A DNA stretch of 64,000 nt. Source: a bacterium UBP6_UBA1177 (lineage in GTDB: Bacteria > UBP6 > UBA1177). Below are positions 41,592-50,894 of this stretch, in pieces. Location of the stretch: assembly GCA_002310995.1 (NCBI GenBank), contig DBYV01000042.1, forward strand, positions 1-64,000, read 5' to 3'. Position numbers and translations under genes: made by a program. Each line of letters opens with the position of its first letter. The stretch's first letter is position 1. The notes beneath the pieces are model-generated. The model was given only the letters and a program-made list of their open reading frames with translations. It searched no databases and had not been told where the DNA came from.

Positions 41592-43228
41592 AAATCTCGA
41601 ACATATTTTTAAGGAATTTTCTGATTATAAAGAAGTCGAATATCGAGCTTTCTTCGGGACTTACGACCGTTACGGGCGAGACTGGAAGCGGAAAAAGCCT
41701 CTTTGTTTCGGCTATGAAGGCTCTGCGCGGTGAAAGAATTACGAAATCGCTTCTCGGAAAGTGGGGGAAGAGCGGTGAGATCTGCGCCGAAATCACTCTG
41801 GAAGCGGGGGATAACGAAATCAGAAATCTTCTTGCAGGGAATGATATCGAGCCCGAAAACGACAAAATTCTGGCACGGCGCGTTTTCGGAGACAAAAACA
41901 GCGTCTATCTTAACGATGTTCCGGTAAGTTCCGCCTTTATCGCGTCACTGCTGGGAGAGATGATCGAGATCGGAAGCCAGTTCGAGAACCGGGAGCTTTT
42001 CAAAAAAGACTACCGTATGAAAATTCTGGATCTTAAGGCTGAAACTTCGGAAATTCTTAATGAATACAGAGATTTATATCATGAGATCCTGACTCTCAGA
42101 AGAACGATCGAAGAGCTGAAATCGAAGGACGATATCGGGAAAAGGGACTATCTTGAGTTTCAGATAAACGAGATCGAAAAGCTTGAAACTTATGAAAATG
42201 AGGAGTCCGAGCTTCTTTCAAAGGTCAAATTCATCGAAAACCTCGCCAAAATCGTGAAATACAGTTCCGATTTTGCAAATTCGCTTTCAAATGCGCTCGA
42301 TTTTCTTAATAGTGCTGATTCTGCCGCATCAGACCTTGCGGAACTTGATGAGATCGGCGATATCCCGGGGAGGATTTCGGCTGCAGTTATAGAACTTGAC
42401 GACATTGCCAAAACTTCTTCGGCACTTTTTTCAAAATACGATGAACCTCTTGATAATATTGATGAAATCCAGTCAAGATTTGATAAACTTTCTTCGCTTT
42501 TCATAAAGCACGGAGTTTCGACTTCGGCAGGTCTCATGCAAAAACTCGATTCTCTCAACGAAGAACTTTTCGAGATGAACAAGATCCCGCATAAAATCGC
42601 AGAATCTGAGAAAGAGCTCGCAACTTTGACAAAAAAAGCGTCGGCTCTGGCGGAAAAACTGCACGGGAAACGCCTGAAAGCCCTCAAACCGCTTGAAGAA
42701 AGCATTTTGAAATATCTCATCAAATTCGGGATGAAAGGGGTCCGCTTCTCGATTTCGCTGAATAAACTTGATGAACTCGGCGAGAACGGCTTTGACGAGG
42801 CTCAGTTTGAGATAAACACGATCGGAACAGACAAAATGTTCGACATCACTTCGCTTTCTGGCGGCGAACTTTCGCGTCTTCTTCTCTCGGTCAAACTTAT
42901 TGACGACGAGGAAGACAAAGTCATCCTTTTTGACGAGATCGATAGCTCAATAGGCGGCGAGACAGCGCGCAGCGCGGCACTCGAAATGAAGAAAAATTCA
43001 ACTAAAAACCAGATAATAGTGATCACTCACTTTCCGCAGACAGCTTCTCTTGCAGACAGGCACATCGTTGTCAGAAAGAGCGTAGGCGAGGGTGATGTCG
43101 AAACGGAAATATCGATTCTCGACAAGGCGGGACGGGTCAAAGAACTTGCCCGTATGATGGGAAACAGCGAATCGGCCGATTTCCTGGCTGCTGCTGAAAA
43201 AATGGTCGAAGAAAATCTTGGAAAATAA
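41588..43228 (+). CDS. recN: DNA repair protein RecN
   Basis: The 546-residue SMC-like ATPase has Walker A TGETGSGKSLF (about 28-38), a coiled-coil arm, signature LSGGELSRLLLSVKLI and Walker B VILFDEIDSSIGG. RecN acts in double-strand break repair. The start overlaps the fic stop (ATGA). Its stop abuts the convergent asnS stop with no gap. Confidence 0.95.
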   Translation: MKISNIFLRNFLIIKKSNIELSSGLTTVTGETGSGKSLFVSAMKALRGERITKSLLGKWGKSGEICAEITLEAGDNEIRNLLAGNDIEPENDKILARRVFGDKNSVYLNDVPVSSAFIASLLGEMIEIGSQFENRELFKKDYRMKILDLKAETSEILNEYRDLYHEILTLRRTIEELKSKDDIGKRDYLEFQINEIEKLETYENEESELLSKVKFIENLAKIVKYSSDFANSLSNALDFLNSADSAASDLAELDEIGDIPGRISAAVIELDDIAKTSSALFSKYDEPLDNIDEIQSRFDKLSSLFIKHGVSTSAGLMQKLDSLNEELFEMNKIPHKIAESEKELATLTKKASALAEKLHGKRLKALKPLEESILKYLIKFGMKGVRFSISLNKLDELGENGFDEAQFEINTIGTDKMFDITSLSGGELSRLLLSVKLIDDEEDKVILFDEIDSSIGGETARSAALEMKKNSTKNQIIVITHFPQTASLADRHIVVRKSVGEGDVETEISILDKAGRVKELARMMGNSESADFLAAAEKMVEENLGK

Positions 43229-44620
43229 TTAGAATTCTGCGTTTTTCGGAGTTCTCGGGAATGGGATGACGTCGCGGATGTTCTGCATTCCGGTGATGTA
43301 CATGATCATGCGCTCAAAACCGAGGCCGTATCCTGCATGCGGGTTCGAACCGAATCTGCGGAGATCAAGATACCACCAGTAATCCTCTTTTTTGAGGCCG
43401 AGTTCCTGGATTCTTGCAAGAAGTCTGTCGTAACGCTCTTCTCTCTGGCTTCCGCCGATGATTTCGCCGACACCGGGAACAAGGAGATCCATCGCAGCGA
43501 CGGTCTTGTTGTCCTCGTTCATACGCATGTAGAAAGCCTTGATCTCTTTCGGATAATCGATGACGAAAACCGGTTTTTTGATGAGTTCTTCGGTGAGGTA
43601 TCTCTCGTGTTCGGTCTGAAGATCGCAGCCCCAGTCGACCGGATATTCGAACTGTTTGCCCGACTTTTTAAGAAGCTCTATCGCTTCGGTGTATGTGATT
43701 TTGCCGAAGTCGGAATCTTTAATGAAATTCAGCCTTTCGAGCAAAGTCTTGTCAACGAAGCTGTTGAAGAATTCCATCTCTTCCGGAGCTTTTTCAAGAA
43801 CGAAGTTGATGATGTACTTCACCATGTCTTCGGCAAGTTTCATGTCGTCGTGAAGGTCTGCGAAAGCGATCTCGGGTTCGATCATCCAGAATTCGCTTGC
43901 GTGACGCTGCGTGTATGAGTTTTCGGCTCTGAAAGTGGGGCCGAAAGTATAGACGTTTCTGAACGCCGCGCAGTAGTTTTCAACTGCAAGCTGGCCTGAA
44001 ACGGTGAGGTTCGTTGCCTTTCCGAAGAAATCTTCGCCGTAGTTTATGCTGCCGTCATCTTTCTTCGGCAGGTTGTTGAGGTCCAGAGTCGTGACCTGGA
44101 ACATTTCGCCGGCACCTTCGCAGTCGCTTCCAGTGATGATCGGGGTGTGGACGTAGACGAAGCCTCTTTCCTGGAAGAACGAGTGGATCGCGAAAGCGAC
44201 AAGACTGCGGATCCTGAAAACTGCGTTGTAGATGTTCGCTCTCGGTCTGAGATGTGCGATCGTCCTCATATATTCAAGGGTGTGTCTTTTTTTCTGAAGA
44301 GGGAAATCCTCATCGCTCGTGCCGACAACTTCGACTTTCTCGGCTTTGATCTCGAAAGGCTGCTTGTCGCCCGCGCTTTCAACGACTTTGCCGAGAACCT
44401 TTACCGCGCTGCCCGTTCCGAGTTTCGCGATTTCCTTGTAATTCTCCAGATTTGATTCAAAAACTATCTGAATATTCTTGAAAAACGAGCCGTCGTTGAG
44501 CTCGATGAATCCGAAAGCGTTGCTTGCACGGATCGTTCTGACCCAGCCTGAAACCTCGACATCTTTTCCCATAAATTTTTCAGTTTCCCTGAAAATCGAT
44601 TTGACAAGAACCTTTTCCAT
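43229..44620 (-). CDS. asnS: Asparaginyl-tRNA synthetase
   Basis: The 463-residue class IIb enzyme has an N-terminal OB fold ([24 protein letters not shown]), class II motif 2 near [21 protein letters not shown], and motif 3 [27 protein letters not shown]. The FPRTP ending is typical of AsnS. It charges tRNA-Asn directly. It is transcribed from an isolated promoter and abuts recN tail to tail. Confidence 0.96.
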   Translation of the reverse strand: MEKVLVKSIFRETEKFMGKDVEVSGWVRTIRASNAFGFIELNDGSFFKNIQIVFESNLENYKEIAKLGTGSAVKVLGKVVESAGDKQPFEIKAEKVEVVGTSDEDFPLQKKRHTLEYMRTIAHLRPRANIYNAVFRIRSLVAFAIHSFFQERGFVYVHTPIITGSDCEGAGEMFQVTTLDLNNLPKKDDGSINYGEDFFGKATNLTVSGQLAVENYCAAFRNVYTFGPTFRAENSYTQRHASEFWMIEPEIAFADLHDDMKLAEDMVKYIINFVLEKAPEEMEFFNSFVDKTLLERLNFIKDSDFGKITYTEAIELLKKSGKQFEYPVDWGCDLQTEHERYLTEELIKKPVFVIDYPKEIKAFYMRMNEDNKTVAAMDLLVPGVGEIIGGSQREERYDRLLARIQELGLKKEDYWWYLDLRRFGSNPHAGYGLGFERMIMYITGMQNIRDVIPFPRTPKNAEF

Positions 44621-44656
44621 TGTTTTCTCCGTAAAAAACCTTAAAAAACGGGCGGT

Positions 44657-44684
44657 AATATAGTCACAAAAGGAGTATTTTCAA
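44657..44684 (-). promoter_or_regulatory. Promoter for asnS
   Basis: Minus strand TTGAAA (44679-44684), 16 nt, TATATT (44657-44662), then ACCGCCCGTTTTTT. Confidence 0.7.
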
Positions 44685-44802
44685 GTAAAAAGAGAACGTC
44701 CAATAGATTGAGCTACGAGACTGAAACTTTGTGTTCTTTGCAGAACTTGCGTATCAAACTGAAGAGAGAAGGAAAAGTCCTCCAAAAACCCGGTTAAATA
44801 AT

Positions 44803-44830
44803 TTGAAAGTCGAGCCTTTTTGTGCTATTT
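44803..44830 (+). promoter_or_regulatory. Promoter for rppH-mazG
   Basis: TTGAAA (44803-44808), 16 nt, CTATTT (44825-44830), then TCCCGCGGTTTTTTTG. The rest of the 44621-44882 gap shows no gene. Confidence 0.55.
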
Positions 44831-44882
44831 TCCCGCGGTTTTTTTGTTGTGTCCTGCGGGACGAAAACAGTAGAGGCGTAAA

Positions 44883-45338
44883 GTGAATTTGAGACAGAAT
44901 GCAGCAGCAGTTATTGAGAACAGTCAGGGGCTTATTCTTGCTTGTGAAAGACGTAATATCAGAGGTGCATGGCAACTTCCGCAAGGTGGAATTGACGATG
45001 GCGAAAGCGCAGAAGAGGCTGTCCTGCGCGAAGTCATGGAAGAGACTGGAATAACAAGCGAATTTTTGAAAATTGTCGGCCATTCTTCAAAGGTTTCCTA
45101 TCTCTTTCCGCACAATGTTACATGGAAATCAAAAAAAGGTAAGTACGACGGACAGGAACAGATATATTTTCACATTAAAATTGCCGATTCCGGATGGAAA
45201 CTCGCCGAAAGAACAGAGGAATTTGTCTCTTTTGAGTGGATAACCAAAGAAGAGATGATAAAAAGGATCGTTCCTTTTAAGAAAGATTGCTACATCAAAG
45301 CTTTTAAAGAGCTTTTCGGAGAAAATTATGAAAACTGA
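44883..45338 (+). CDS. rppH: RNA pyrophosphohydrolase (Nudix)
   Basis: The 151-residue protein has the full Nudix box GGIDDGESAEEAVLREVMEETGI (G-x5-E-x7-REVxEExGI) and the RppH context WQLPQGG. It also matches the family in YKKDCY-like C-terminal residues. It would strip pyrophosphate from mRNA 5' ends to start decay. The start is GTG 44883. It overlaps mazG by 11 nt. Confidence 0.9.
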   Translation: MNLRQNAAAVIENSQGLILACERRNIRGAWQLPQGGIDDGESAEEAVLREVMEETGITSEFLKIVGHSSKVSYLFPHNVTWKSKKGKYDGQEQIYFHIKIADSGWKLAERTEEFVSFEWITKEEMIKRIVPFKKDCYIKAFKELFGENYEN

Positions 45339-46116
45339 AAACATAGGCAAACTGCTTGAAGTTATGCGGACTCTCCGCGGCGAGAACGGATGCCCGTGGG
45401 ACAAAGAACAATCGATGACGAGCCTTCGTCCGTATATCATAGAAGAGGCTTTCGAGACAGTAGAAGCGCTCGACGAACTTGATAAAAGTAAGCCTGAAAC
45501 ACTTGCTGAACTCAAAAAAGAGCTGGGGGATCTGCTTTTGCAGGTGGTTTTTGTCTCGCAAATTGCAAGCGAGGAAGGACTTTTCTGCTTTGAGGACGTA
45601 GCCGAAGCGATTACTGCGAAACTTATAACGCGCCATCCGCATGTTTTCGGTGACGCGAAGGTAAAGGACAGTGCAGAAGTTCTCACAAATTGGAATCTGA
45701 TCAAAAAAAATAAGGAAAGCCGCAAACATCTGCTTGACGGAATTCCGAAATCCATGCCTTCAGTTCTTATTTCGCAAAGATACACATCACGTGCCGCATC
45801 TGTCGGATTCGACTGGAAAAATGCCGAAGATACAATGAAAAAGGTCGAAGAGGAGAAGGCTGAACTCGCGGAAGCTGTAGAACAGGGAAACCTTGACCAC
45901 GTCGAGGAAGAGTTCGGGGATTTGATGTTCGCACTTGTCAACTACGGAAGAAAGCTCGGGCTTGACAGCGAAAAGGCTCTCAAAAGATGCGCTGAAAAGT
46001 TCAAAGCACGTTTCGACGAGATGGAAAACATCGACCCGACCTTTGTCGAAGGGGGAAAACCGCTTGACGAGCTTGAGGAGTTGTGGCAGAAAGCGAAGAA
46101 GAATCTGAGCAAGTGA
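45328..46116 (+). CDS. mazG: Nucleoside triphosphate pyrophosphohydrolase MazG
   Basis: The 262-residue protein has two MazG units. The first is LRPYIIEEAFETVEAL...ELGDLLLQVVF (EExxE and ExxD pairs); the second is KVEEEKAELAEAV...EEEFGDLMFALVNY. It hydrolyses non-canonical NTPs. WDKEQSMTSLRPY near residue 22 is also typical. The start overlaps rppH, giving a small nucleotide-cleaning pair. Confidence 0.95.
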   Translation: MKTENIGKLLEVMRTLRGENGCPWDKEQSMTSLRPYIIEEAFETVEALDELDKSKPETLAELKKELGDLLLQVVFVSQIASEEGLFCFEDVAEAITAKLITRHPHVFGDAKVKDSAEVLTNWNLIKKNKESRKHLLDGIPKSMPSVLISQRYTSRAASVGFDWKNAEDTMKKVEEEKAELAEAVEQGNLDHVEEEFGDLMFALVNYGRKLGLDSEKALKRCAEKFKARFDEMENIDPTFVEGGKPLDELEELWQKAKKNLSK

Positions 46117-46127
46117 TCGGAGTGATT

Positions 46128-47666
46128 GTGCATAAATATATTGTTTTTTTTCTTTGTTTTATGCTTGTTTCGGCTTTGTTTGCCGATATTTCGAAGGAAT
46201 TCGACTTCCTTCACAGCGCATCTTTTTCTTTTAAGAACAACATTCCCTACATCCGAGTTCATGTGAAGAGTTATGAAAACGGTACGAAGATAGAAAATAT
46301 AAGGAGTTTTGAGTGCGGAAACAGCGAAATTAATGCTAAATCATTGATTTTTTCAGTCTCAAATTTTACTCCTGCAGTAGTGAAATACAGAATTGCTTTT
46401 CAGGAACTTGCCCAGAACGAGCTTAAAAGTCATGCCGAAAAGTCGAAACTCTGGAGCATAAAAACCGGAATGGAAACTGAAATTTTTGTCCATGGTGCGA
46501 TATTTTCGATAAACAAATCCACCATCGACAACCGCGAATACTTTATAGTTTCAAAAGAGCTTTTTGAAAAGTCAAAAGCTGAAGAATTACTCAATAAATT
46601 CAGAGAGTTGTTTCCTGACTATAGCATTGTTTCGATTCCGGTTCACGAAAGCAATGCAGGTTCTGTAATAAATGTGAAAACCGATGACGGAAAGAACTAT
46701 AAGTGCCAGAATTTAATACTGATTCACCCTAAACCAGGCTTCATGACCGGTGAAGATTCATACTCAGACGGCAGAAACTATTTTCTCACTCCGACTGAAA
46801 AAGGAAGAGGTGAACTTGTTATAGAAGATTCCGTCGAAAATATTCTACATCGGATTTTGCCAGGTGAGATGTTTTTGTCTGCTCCGCTTGAAACCCTCAA
46901 GGCACAGGCTGTTGCGGCAAGAACCGATATTTTCATGCAGCTCGGTAAGCGACACGTTTCCGAAATATGGCACATTTGCAGTGAAGTCCACTGTCAGAAA
47001 GTAATCTGGGACGGAAAAATCGATTCAAAATTTGTTCAGGCGGTAAAGGAGACGGAAGGGCAGGTGCTTCTTTTCAACGGAACTCATGTTGCGCGGGCTC
47101 CTTACTGTTCAAGTTCAGGTGGTAGGACTGAAGACATCAGAAACGTCTGGTTTACCGCAGAAAAACCTTATCTGACCGGCGTATGGGATGGCGACGAACC
47201 GCTTCAACTAGACCTTTCCAAAGAAGCTGACCTCCAAAAATTTCTTGCAAGCGACTACGGCGAGGACAACCTGAAAATGAACAAGCGCCACCGCTGGAAA
47301 GTCGAGTTTCCGCAGGAAAAAATCGATGAACTTCTTAAATCACGAAAAAATATAGGAAAACTCAAGGAAATCAGGTCATTGCAGCGCGGAGTCTCCGGCA
47401 GGATCTACAAGGCTGAATTTGTCGGCACACTCTCTTCGCTTGTTGTTTACGGAGAACTTAATATCCGAAGATTACTGGATAATTTATATAGTTCCGCCTT
47501 CCTTGCACACAAAGATGGTGATATATGGATTTTTGAAGGAATGGGTTGGGGACACGGCGTCGGAATGAGCCAGATGGGAGCCATTTCGCTCGGTAAAAAA
47601 GGACGCGATTTCAGCTTCATTCTTAAAAGATACTATCCTAAAACTGATATAATAAAGATTTACTGA
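46128..47666 (+). CDS. SpoIID/LytB-domain secreted protein
   Basis: The product is about 512 residues with a signal peptide (HKYIVFFLCFMLVSALFAD). An N-terminal unknown region (about 20-220) leads to a SpoIID domain: LPGEMFLSAPLETLKAQAVAARTDIF, APYCSSSGGRT and the ending GWGHGVGMSQMGAISLGKKG. SpoIID-like proteins are lytic transglycosylases on denuded glycan; the catalytic Glu in PGEM is present. GTG 46128 has CGGAG upstream; longer frames overlap mazG without a site. It is not evidence of sporulation. Confidence 0.9.
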   Translation: MHKYIVFFLCFMLVSALFADISKEFDFLHSASFSFKNNIPYIRVHVKSYENGTKIENIRSFECGNSEINAKSLIFSVSNFTPAVVKYRIAFQELAQNELKSHAEKSKLWSIKTGMETEIFVHGAIFSINKSTIDNREYFIVSKELFEKSKAEELLNKFRELFPDYSIVSIPVHESNAGSVINVKTDDGKNYKCQNLILIHPKPGFMTGEDSYSDGRNYFLTPTEKGRGELVIEDSVENILHRILPGEMFLSAPLETLKAQAVAARTDIFMQLGKRHVSEIWHICSEVHCQKVIWDGKIDSKFVQAVKETEGQVLLFNGTHVARAPYCSSSGGRTEDIRNVWFTAEKPYLTGVWDGDEPLQLDLSKEADLQKFLASDYGEDNLKMNKRHRWKVEFPQEKIDELLKSRKNIGKLKEIRSLQRGVSGRIYKAEFVGTLSSLVVYGELNIRRLLDNLYSSAFLAHKDGDIWIFEGMGWGHGVGMSQMGAISLGKKGRDFSFILKRYYPKTDIIKIY

Positions 47667-47676
47667 GAGGTGAGAA

Positions 47677-49200
47677 ATGAGTGATGACAAAAGAGTAATG
47701 CTGATGATTCTTGACGGTTTCGGAATCAGGGAAAGCAGTGATTTCAACGCGGTAAAAACGGCGAAAACGCCGAATATAGACAGGCTTCTTGCAAATTCAC
47801 CGAAATGCCAGCTCTCTGCAAGCGGTCTTGATGTCGGACTTCCGAAAGGACAGATGGGAAACAGTGAAGTCGGACACACCAATATTGGTGCCGGAAGAGT
47901 CGTTTATCAGGATCTCACTAGAATCGACAAATCGATAGAAGACGGCAGTTTTTTTGAAAATCCGGTGCTTAAAGAGACTGTGAAAGAACTCAAAATTCAC
48001 GGTGGAACGCTTCATCTCATGGGGCTGGTTTCTCCCGGCGGAGTCCACAGCTCGATGGATCACCTTTACGCTCTGCTTGAATTCGGCAAAAGAAACAAAC
48101 TCGAAGTCGTCGTCCACTGCTTCCTTGACGGCCGCGACACGCCGCCTCAAAGCGCGATAAACTATGTGAGAGAGCTTGACGAGAAGATGAAAAAAGAAGG
48201 TCTCGGCGAAATCGCGACAGTTATGGGGAGATTCTACGCTATGGACCGCGACAACCGCTGGGAAAGGGTAGAGCAGGCTTACGATGCGCTCACGCTTGGC
48301 TTAGGTCTGCGCGCTGAAACACCGGTTGATGCTATTCTCAACTCATACGCGAGAGGCGAATACGACGAGTTCGTCCGTCCGACGATAATAATGAACGACT
48401 GCGGCTTCCCGAAAGGTGTCATGCGTGACGAGGACGCTGTCATTTTCTTTAATTTCAGAGCCGACCGCGCAAGAGAGATCTCAATGGCACTCAATTTCGA
48501 CGATTTCAACGGCTTTATGAGAAAGCAGAGAGTCACTTTCAGCCAGTATGCGACAATGACGCAGTATCGCGCCGATTTTCCGTTCCCGGTTCTTTTTGAG
48601 CATGAAGAACTTAAAAACATTCTCGGCGAAGTCGTTTCAAAGGCTAAAAAAACGCAGCTCAGAATCGCCGAGACCGAGAAATATGCCCACGTCACATTCT
48701 TTTTTAACGGCGGAAAAGAGACCGTTTTTGACGGCGAGGAGAGGATTCTCGTTCCTTCGCCGAAAGTTCAGACTTATGACCTTAAACCCGAGATGAGCGC
48801 TTATGAAGTTACTGATCAACTTCTTGAAAATATTGAAAAATTTGATTTAGTTATCCTCAATTTCGCAAACCCCGATATGGTTGGTCACACCGGTGTCATG
48901 GAAGCGGCAGTCAAGGCGATTGAGGCGATTGACGAGTGCGTCGGCAAAATCATGGCAAAAGTTGAAGAAGAGGGGAGAGTGCTTATTCTTACAGCTGATC
49001 ACGGCAACAGCGAGCAGATGTTCGACGAAACGACGAACGCTCCTCATACAGCTCACACTACAAATCCGGTTCCATTCGCGATTTACAACTATAAAAATGT
49101 CGATTTGCATAACGGAATCCTTGCCGACATCGCGCCGACAATTCTCAAAATAATGGGGCTTGAAATTCCGTCGGAAATGACAGGAAAGGAACTTTTCTAA
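47677..49200 (+). CDS. gpmI: Cofactor-independent phosphoglycerate mutase
   Basis: The 507-residue alkaline-phosphatase-fold enzyme interconverts 3- and 2-phosphoglycerate with two Mn2+. Metal and nucleophile sites are visible: MMILDGFGIRE, GNSEVGHTNIGAGR with the phosphorylated Ser, DGRDTPPQS, FNFRADRARE, ADHGN and APHTAHTTNPVP. Length is standard. TGAGAGG lies before the ATG, 10 nt after the SpoIID-like gene. Confidence 0.97.
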   Translation: MSDDKRVMLMILDGFGIRESSDFNAVKTAKTPNIDRLLANSPKCQLSASGLDVGLPKGQMGNSEVGHTNIGAGRVVYQDLTRIDKSIEDGSFFENPVLKETVKELKIHGGTLHLMGLVSPGGVHSSMDHLYALLEFGKRNKLEVVVHCFLDGRDTPPQSAINYVRELDEKMKKEGLGEIATVMGRFYAMDRDNRWERVEQAYDALTLGLGLRAETPVDAILNSYARGEYDEFVRPTIIMNDCGFPKGVMRDEDAVIFFNFRADRAREISMALNFDDFNGFMRKQRVTFSQYATMTQYRADFPFPVLFEHEELKNILGEVVSKAKKTQLRIAETEKYAHVTFFFNGGKETVFDGEERILVPSPKVQTYDLKPEMSAYEVTDQLLENIEKFDLVILNFANPDMVGHTGVMEAAVKAIEAIDECVGKIMAKVEEEGRVLILTADHGNSEQMFDETTNAPHTAHTTNPVPFAIYNYKNVDLHNGILADIAPTILKIMGLEIPSEMTGKELF

Positions 49201-49221
49201 AAATTAATAAAGAGGGAAATC

Positions 49222-50892
49222 ATGACTAACGACTTGTTTTCATTGAAAATTTCAATTCCAGAAGGTGAGAAGCCAGAATCTGTCGCCAAGGGAACGAAAT
49301 TCATTGACATCGCTCCAAAATATCAGGAATACTACAAATTCCGCATCATAGGAGCGGTTTTCAATAATGAATTCTGCGACTTGAGCAAAGAGATTCCCGG
49401 GGACGGGAAAGTCGAATTCTTCACGATGGAGAACAGGGACGGTTATCTTTTTTACCTCAGAAGCATACTTTTCGTAATGATAAAGGCGGCAAAAGAAATT
49501 TTTCCGCATGCGATTCTTCATATCGAATACAGCATCGGCAACGGATACTACTGCTGGTTTGAAGGGCTTGAGTGGCTTGAGGCTGGCGATGTCGAGTGTA
49601 TTTCGGCAAGAATGAGAGAAATAATCGATGCCGATATGCCTTTTGTGCGCCAGAATGTTACTACAGAACAGGCAATCGAGGAATTCAGGAAACAGGATCT
49701 TTTAGACAAAGTTTCACTTTTCAAAATCAGGACGCAGCCGCGCACCAATATTTACTGGCTCGGTCAGACTGTAGGCTATTTTTCGGGTTATCTTCTTCCT
49801 TCGACTTCGTACTGTGACAAATTCCACCTTATGCACTACAAAAACGGAATAGTTCTCCTTATTCCTTCACAGAATGATCCAGACACAGTTCCGGCGTTTC
49901 AGGACAGCCCGAAATATTTTGACATTATCCAGGAACACAGCGAATGGCTTGACGTTCTGGAACTTGATACCTGCGCGAAGCTCAATGACTGGATAAGGCG
50001 CGGTTTCAGTAACAAAATTATCCTTCTCTGCGAGGCTCTGCACGAGAAAAAACTGGCGAAAATAGCAGATGAAATCTACCGCCGCCGCAAAATGGTAAGA
50101 ATAGTTTCCATCGCCGGTCCGAGTTCTAGTGGAAAGACTACAACGGCGAACAGACTCTGTGTCCAGCTCCGCGTCAACGGAATACGGCCCTTCCTGATTT
50201 CGCTTGACGACTACTTCATTGACCGCGACAAAACTCCGAAAGACGAGAAAGGCGAGCACGATTTTGAGTCTCTTGCGGCGATAAATATCGAACTTTTCAA
50301 TAAAAATCTGAACGACCTTATGTCCGGAAAAGCAGTTACTCTTCCGAGATACGATTTCAAAACCGGAAAAAGTTGCTCTGACGGCAAAACGATAATTCTG
50401 CCAGAGAACGGAGTGCTTGTAATCGAGGGCATTCACGGTCTAAATCCCAATCTTTACGCTGATGTCCCGAAATACAATGTTTACAAGATTTATGTTAGCG
50501 CGCTTACGGCTCTAAATATCGATAATCACAATAGAATTCCTACAACAGACGGCAGACTTATACGCAGAATGGTGCGCGATTTCCAGTACCGCGGTCATTC
50601 GCCGATAGACACTTTAAAACGATGGGCTTCAGTTAGAAACGGCGAGGACAAGAATATTTTCCCGTATCAGGAAAACGCTGATGCGATGTTTAATTCTACA
50701 TTCGTCTGCGAGTTCAGTATCCTGAAAAAATATGCAGAACCTCTTCTTCGTCAGGTTCCGACTAATATTCCAGAATACCGTGAAGCGAAAAGGCTTCTTA
50801 AATTCCTCTCTTTCTTTGAAGAAATAGATGATTCGACACTTCCCTTAAACTCAATTCTTCGCGAGTTCGTAGGCGACAGTATTTTCAGATAG
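49222..50892 (+). CDS. Nucleoside kinase with ThrRS-like N-terminal domains
   Basis: The 556-residue protein fuses a TGS/threonyl-tRNA synthetase-like N-terminal region (about 1-280) with a uridine-kinase P-loop domain (about 290-500). The kinase site is GPSSSGKTTTANRL (about 298), followed by SLDDYFIDRDKTP and LPRYDFKTGK. The family is found in anaerobes and Thermotoga as a broad nucleoside kinase. The N-terminal domain's role is unclear. Its gene ends 2 nt from the convergent glgP stop. Confidence 0.85.
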   Translation: MTNDLFSLKISIPEGEKPESVAKGTKFIDIAPKYQEYYKFRIIGAVFNNEFCDLSKEIPGDGKVEFFTMENRDGYLFYLRSILFVMIKAAKEIFPHAILHIEYSIGNGYYCWFEGLEWLEAGDVECISARMREIIDADMPFVRQNVTTEQAIEEFRKQDLLDKVSLFKIRTQPRTNIYWLGQTVGYFSGYLLPSTSYCDKFHLMHYKNGIVLLIPSQNDPDTVPAFQDSPKYFDIIQEHSEWLDVLELDTCAKLNDWIRRGFSNKIILLCEALHEKKLAKIADEIYRRRKMVRIVSIAGPSSSGKTTTANRLCVQLRVNGIRPFLISLDDYFIDRDKTPKDEKGEHDFESLAAINIELFNKNLNDLMSGKAVTLPRYDFKTGKSCSDGKTIILPENGVLVIEGIHGLNPNLYADVPKYNVYKIYVSALTALNIDNHNRIPTTDGRLIRRMVRDFQYRGHSPIDTLKRWASVRNGEDKNIFPYQENADAMFNSTFVCEFSILKKYAEPLLRQVPTNIPEYREAKRLLKFLSFFEEIDDSTLPLNSILREFVGDSIFR

Positions 50893-50894
50893 TA

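Noticed and set aside
46128..47666. SpoIID domain as a sign of sporulation
   Set aside because: SpoIID/LytB domains are common in non-sporulating bacteria, and no other sporulation gene is present.
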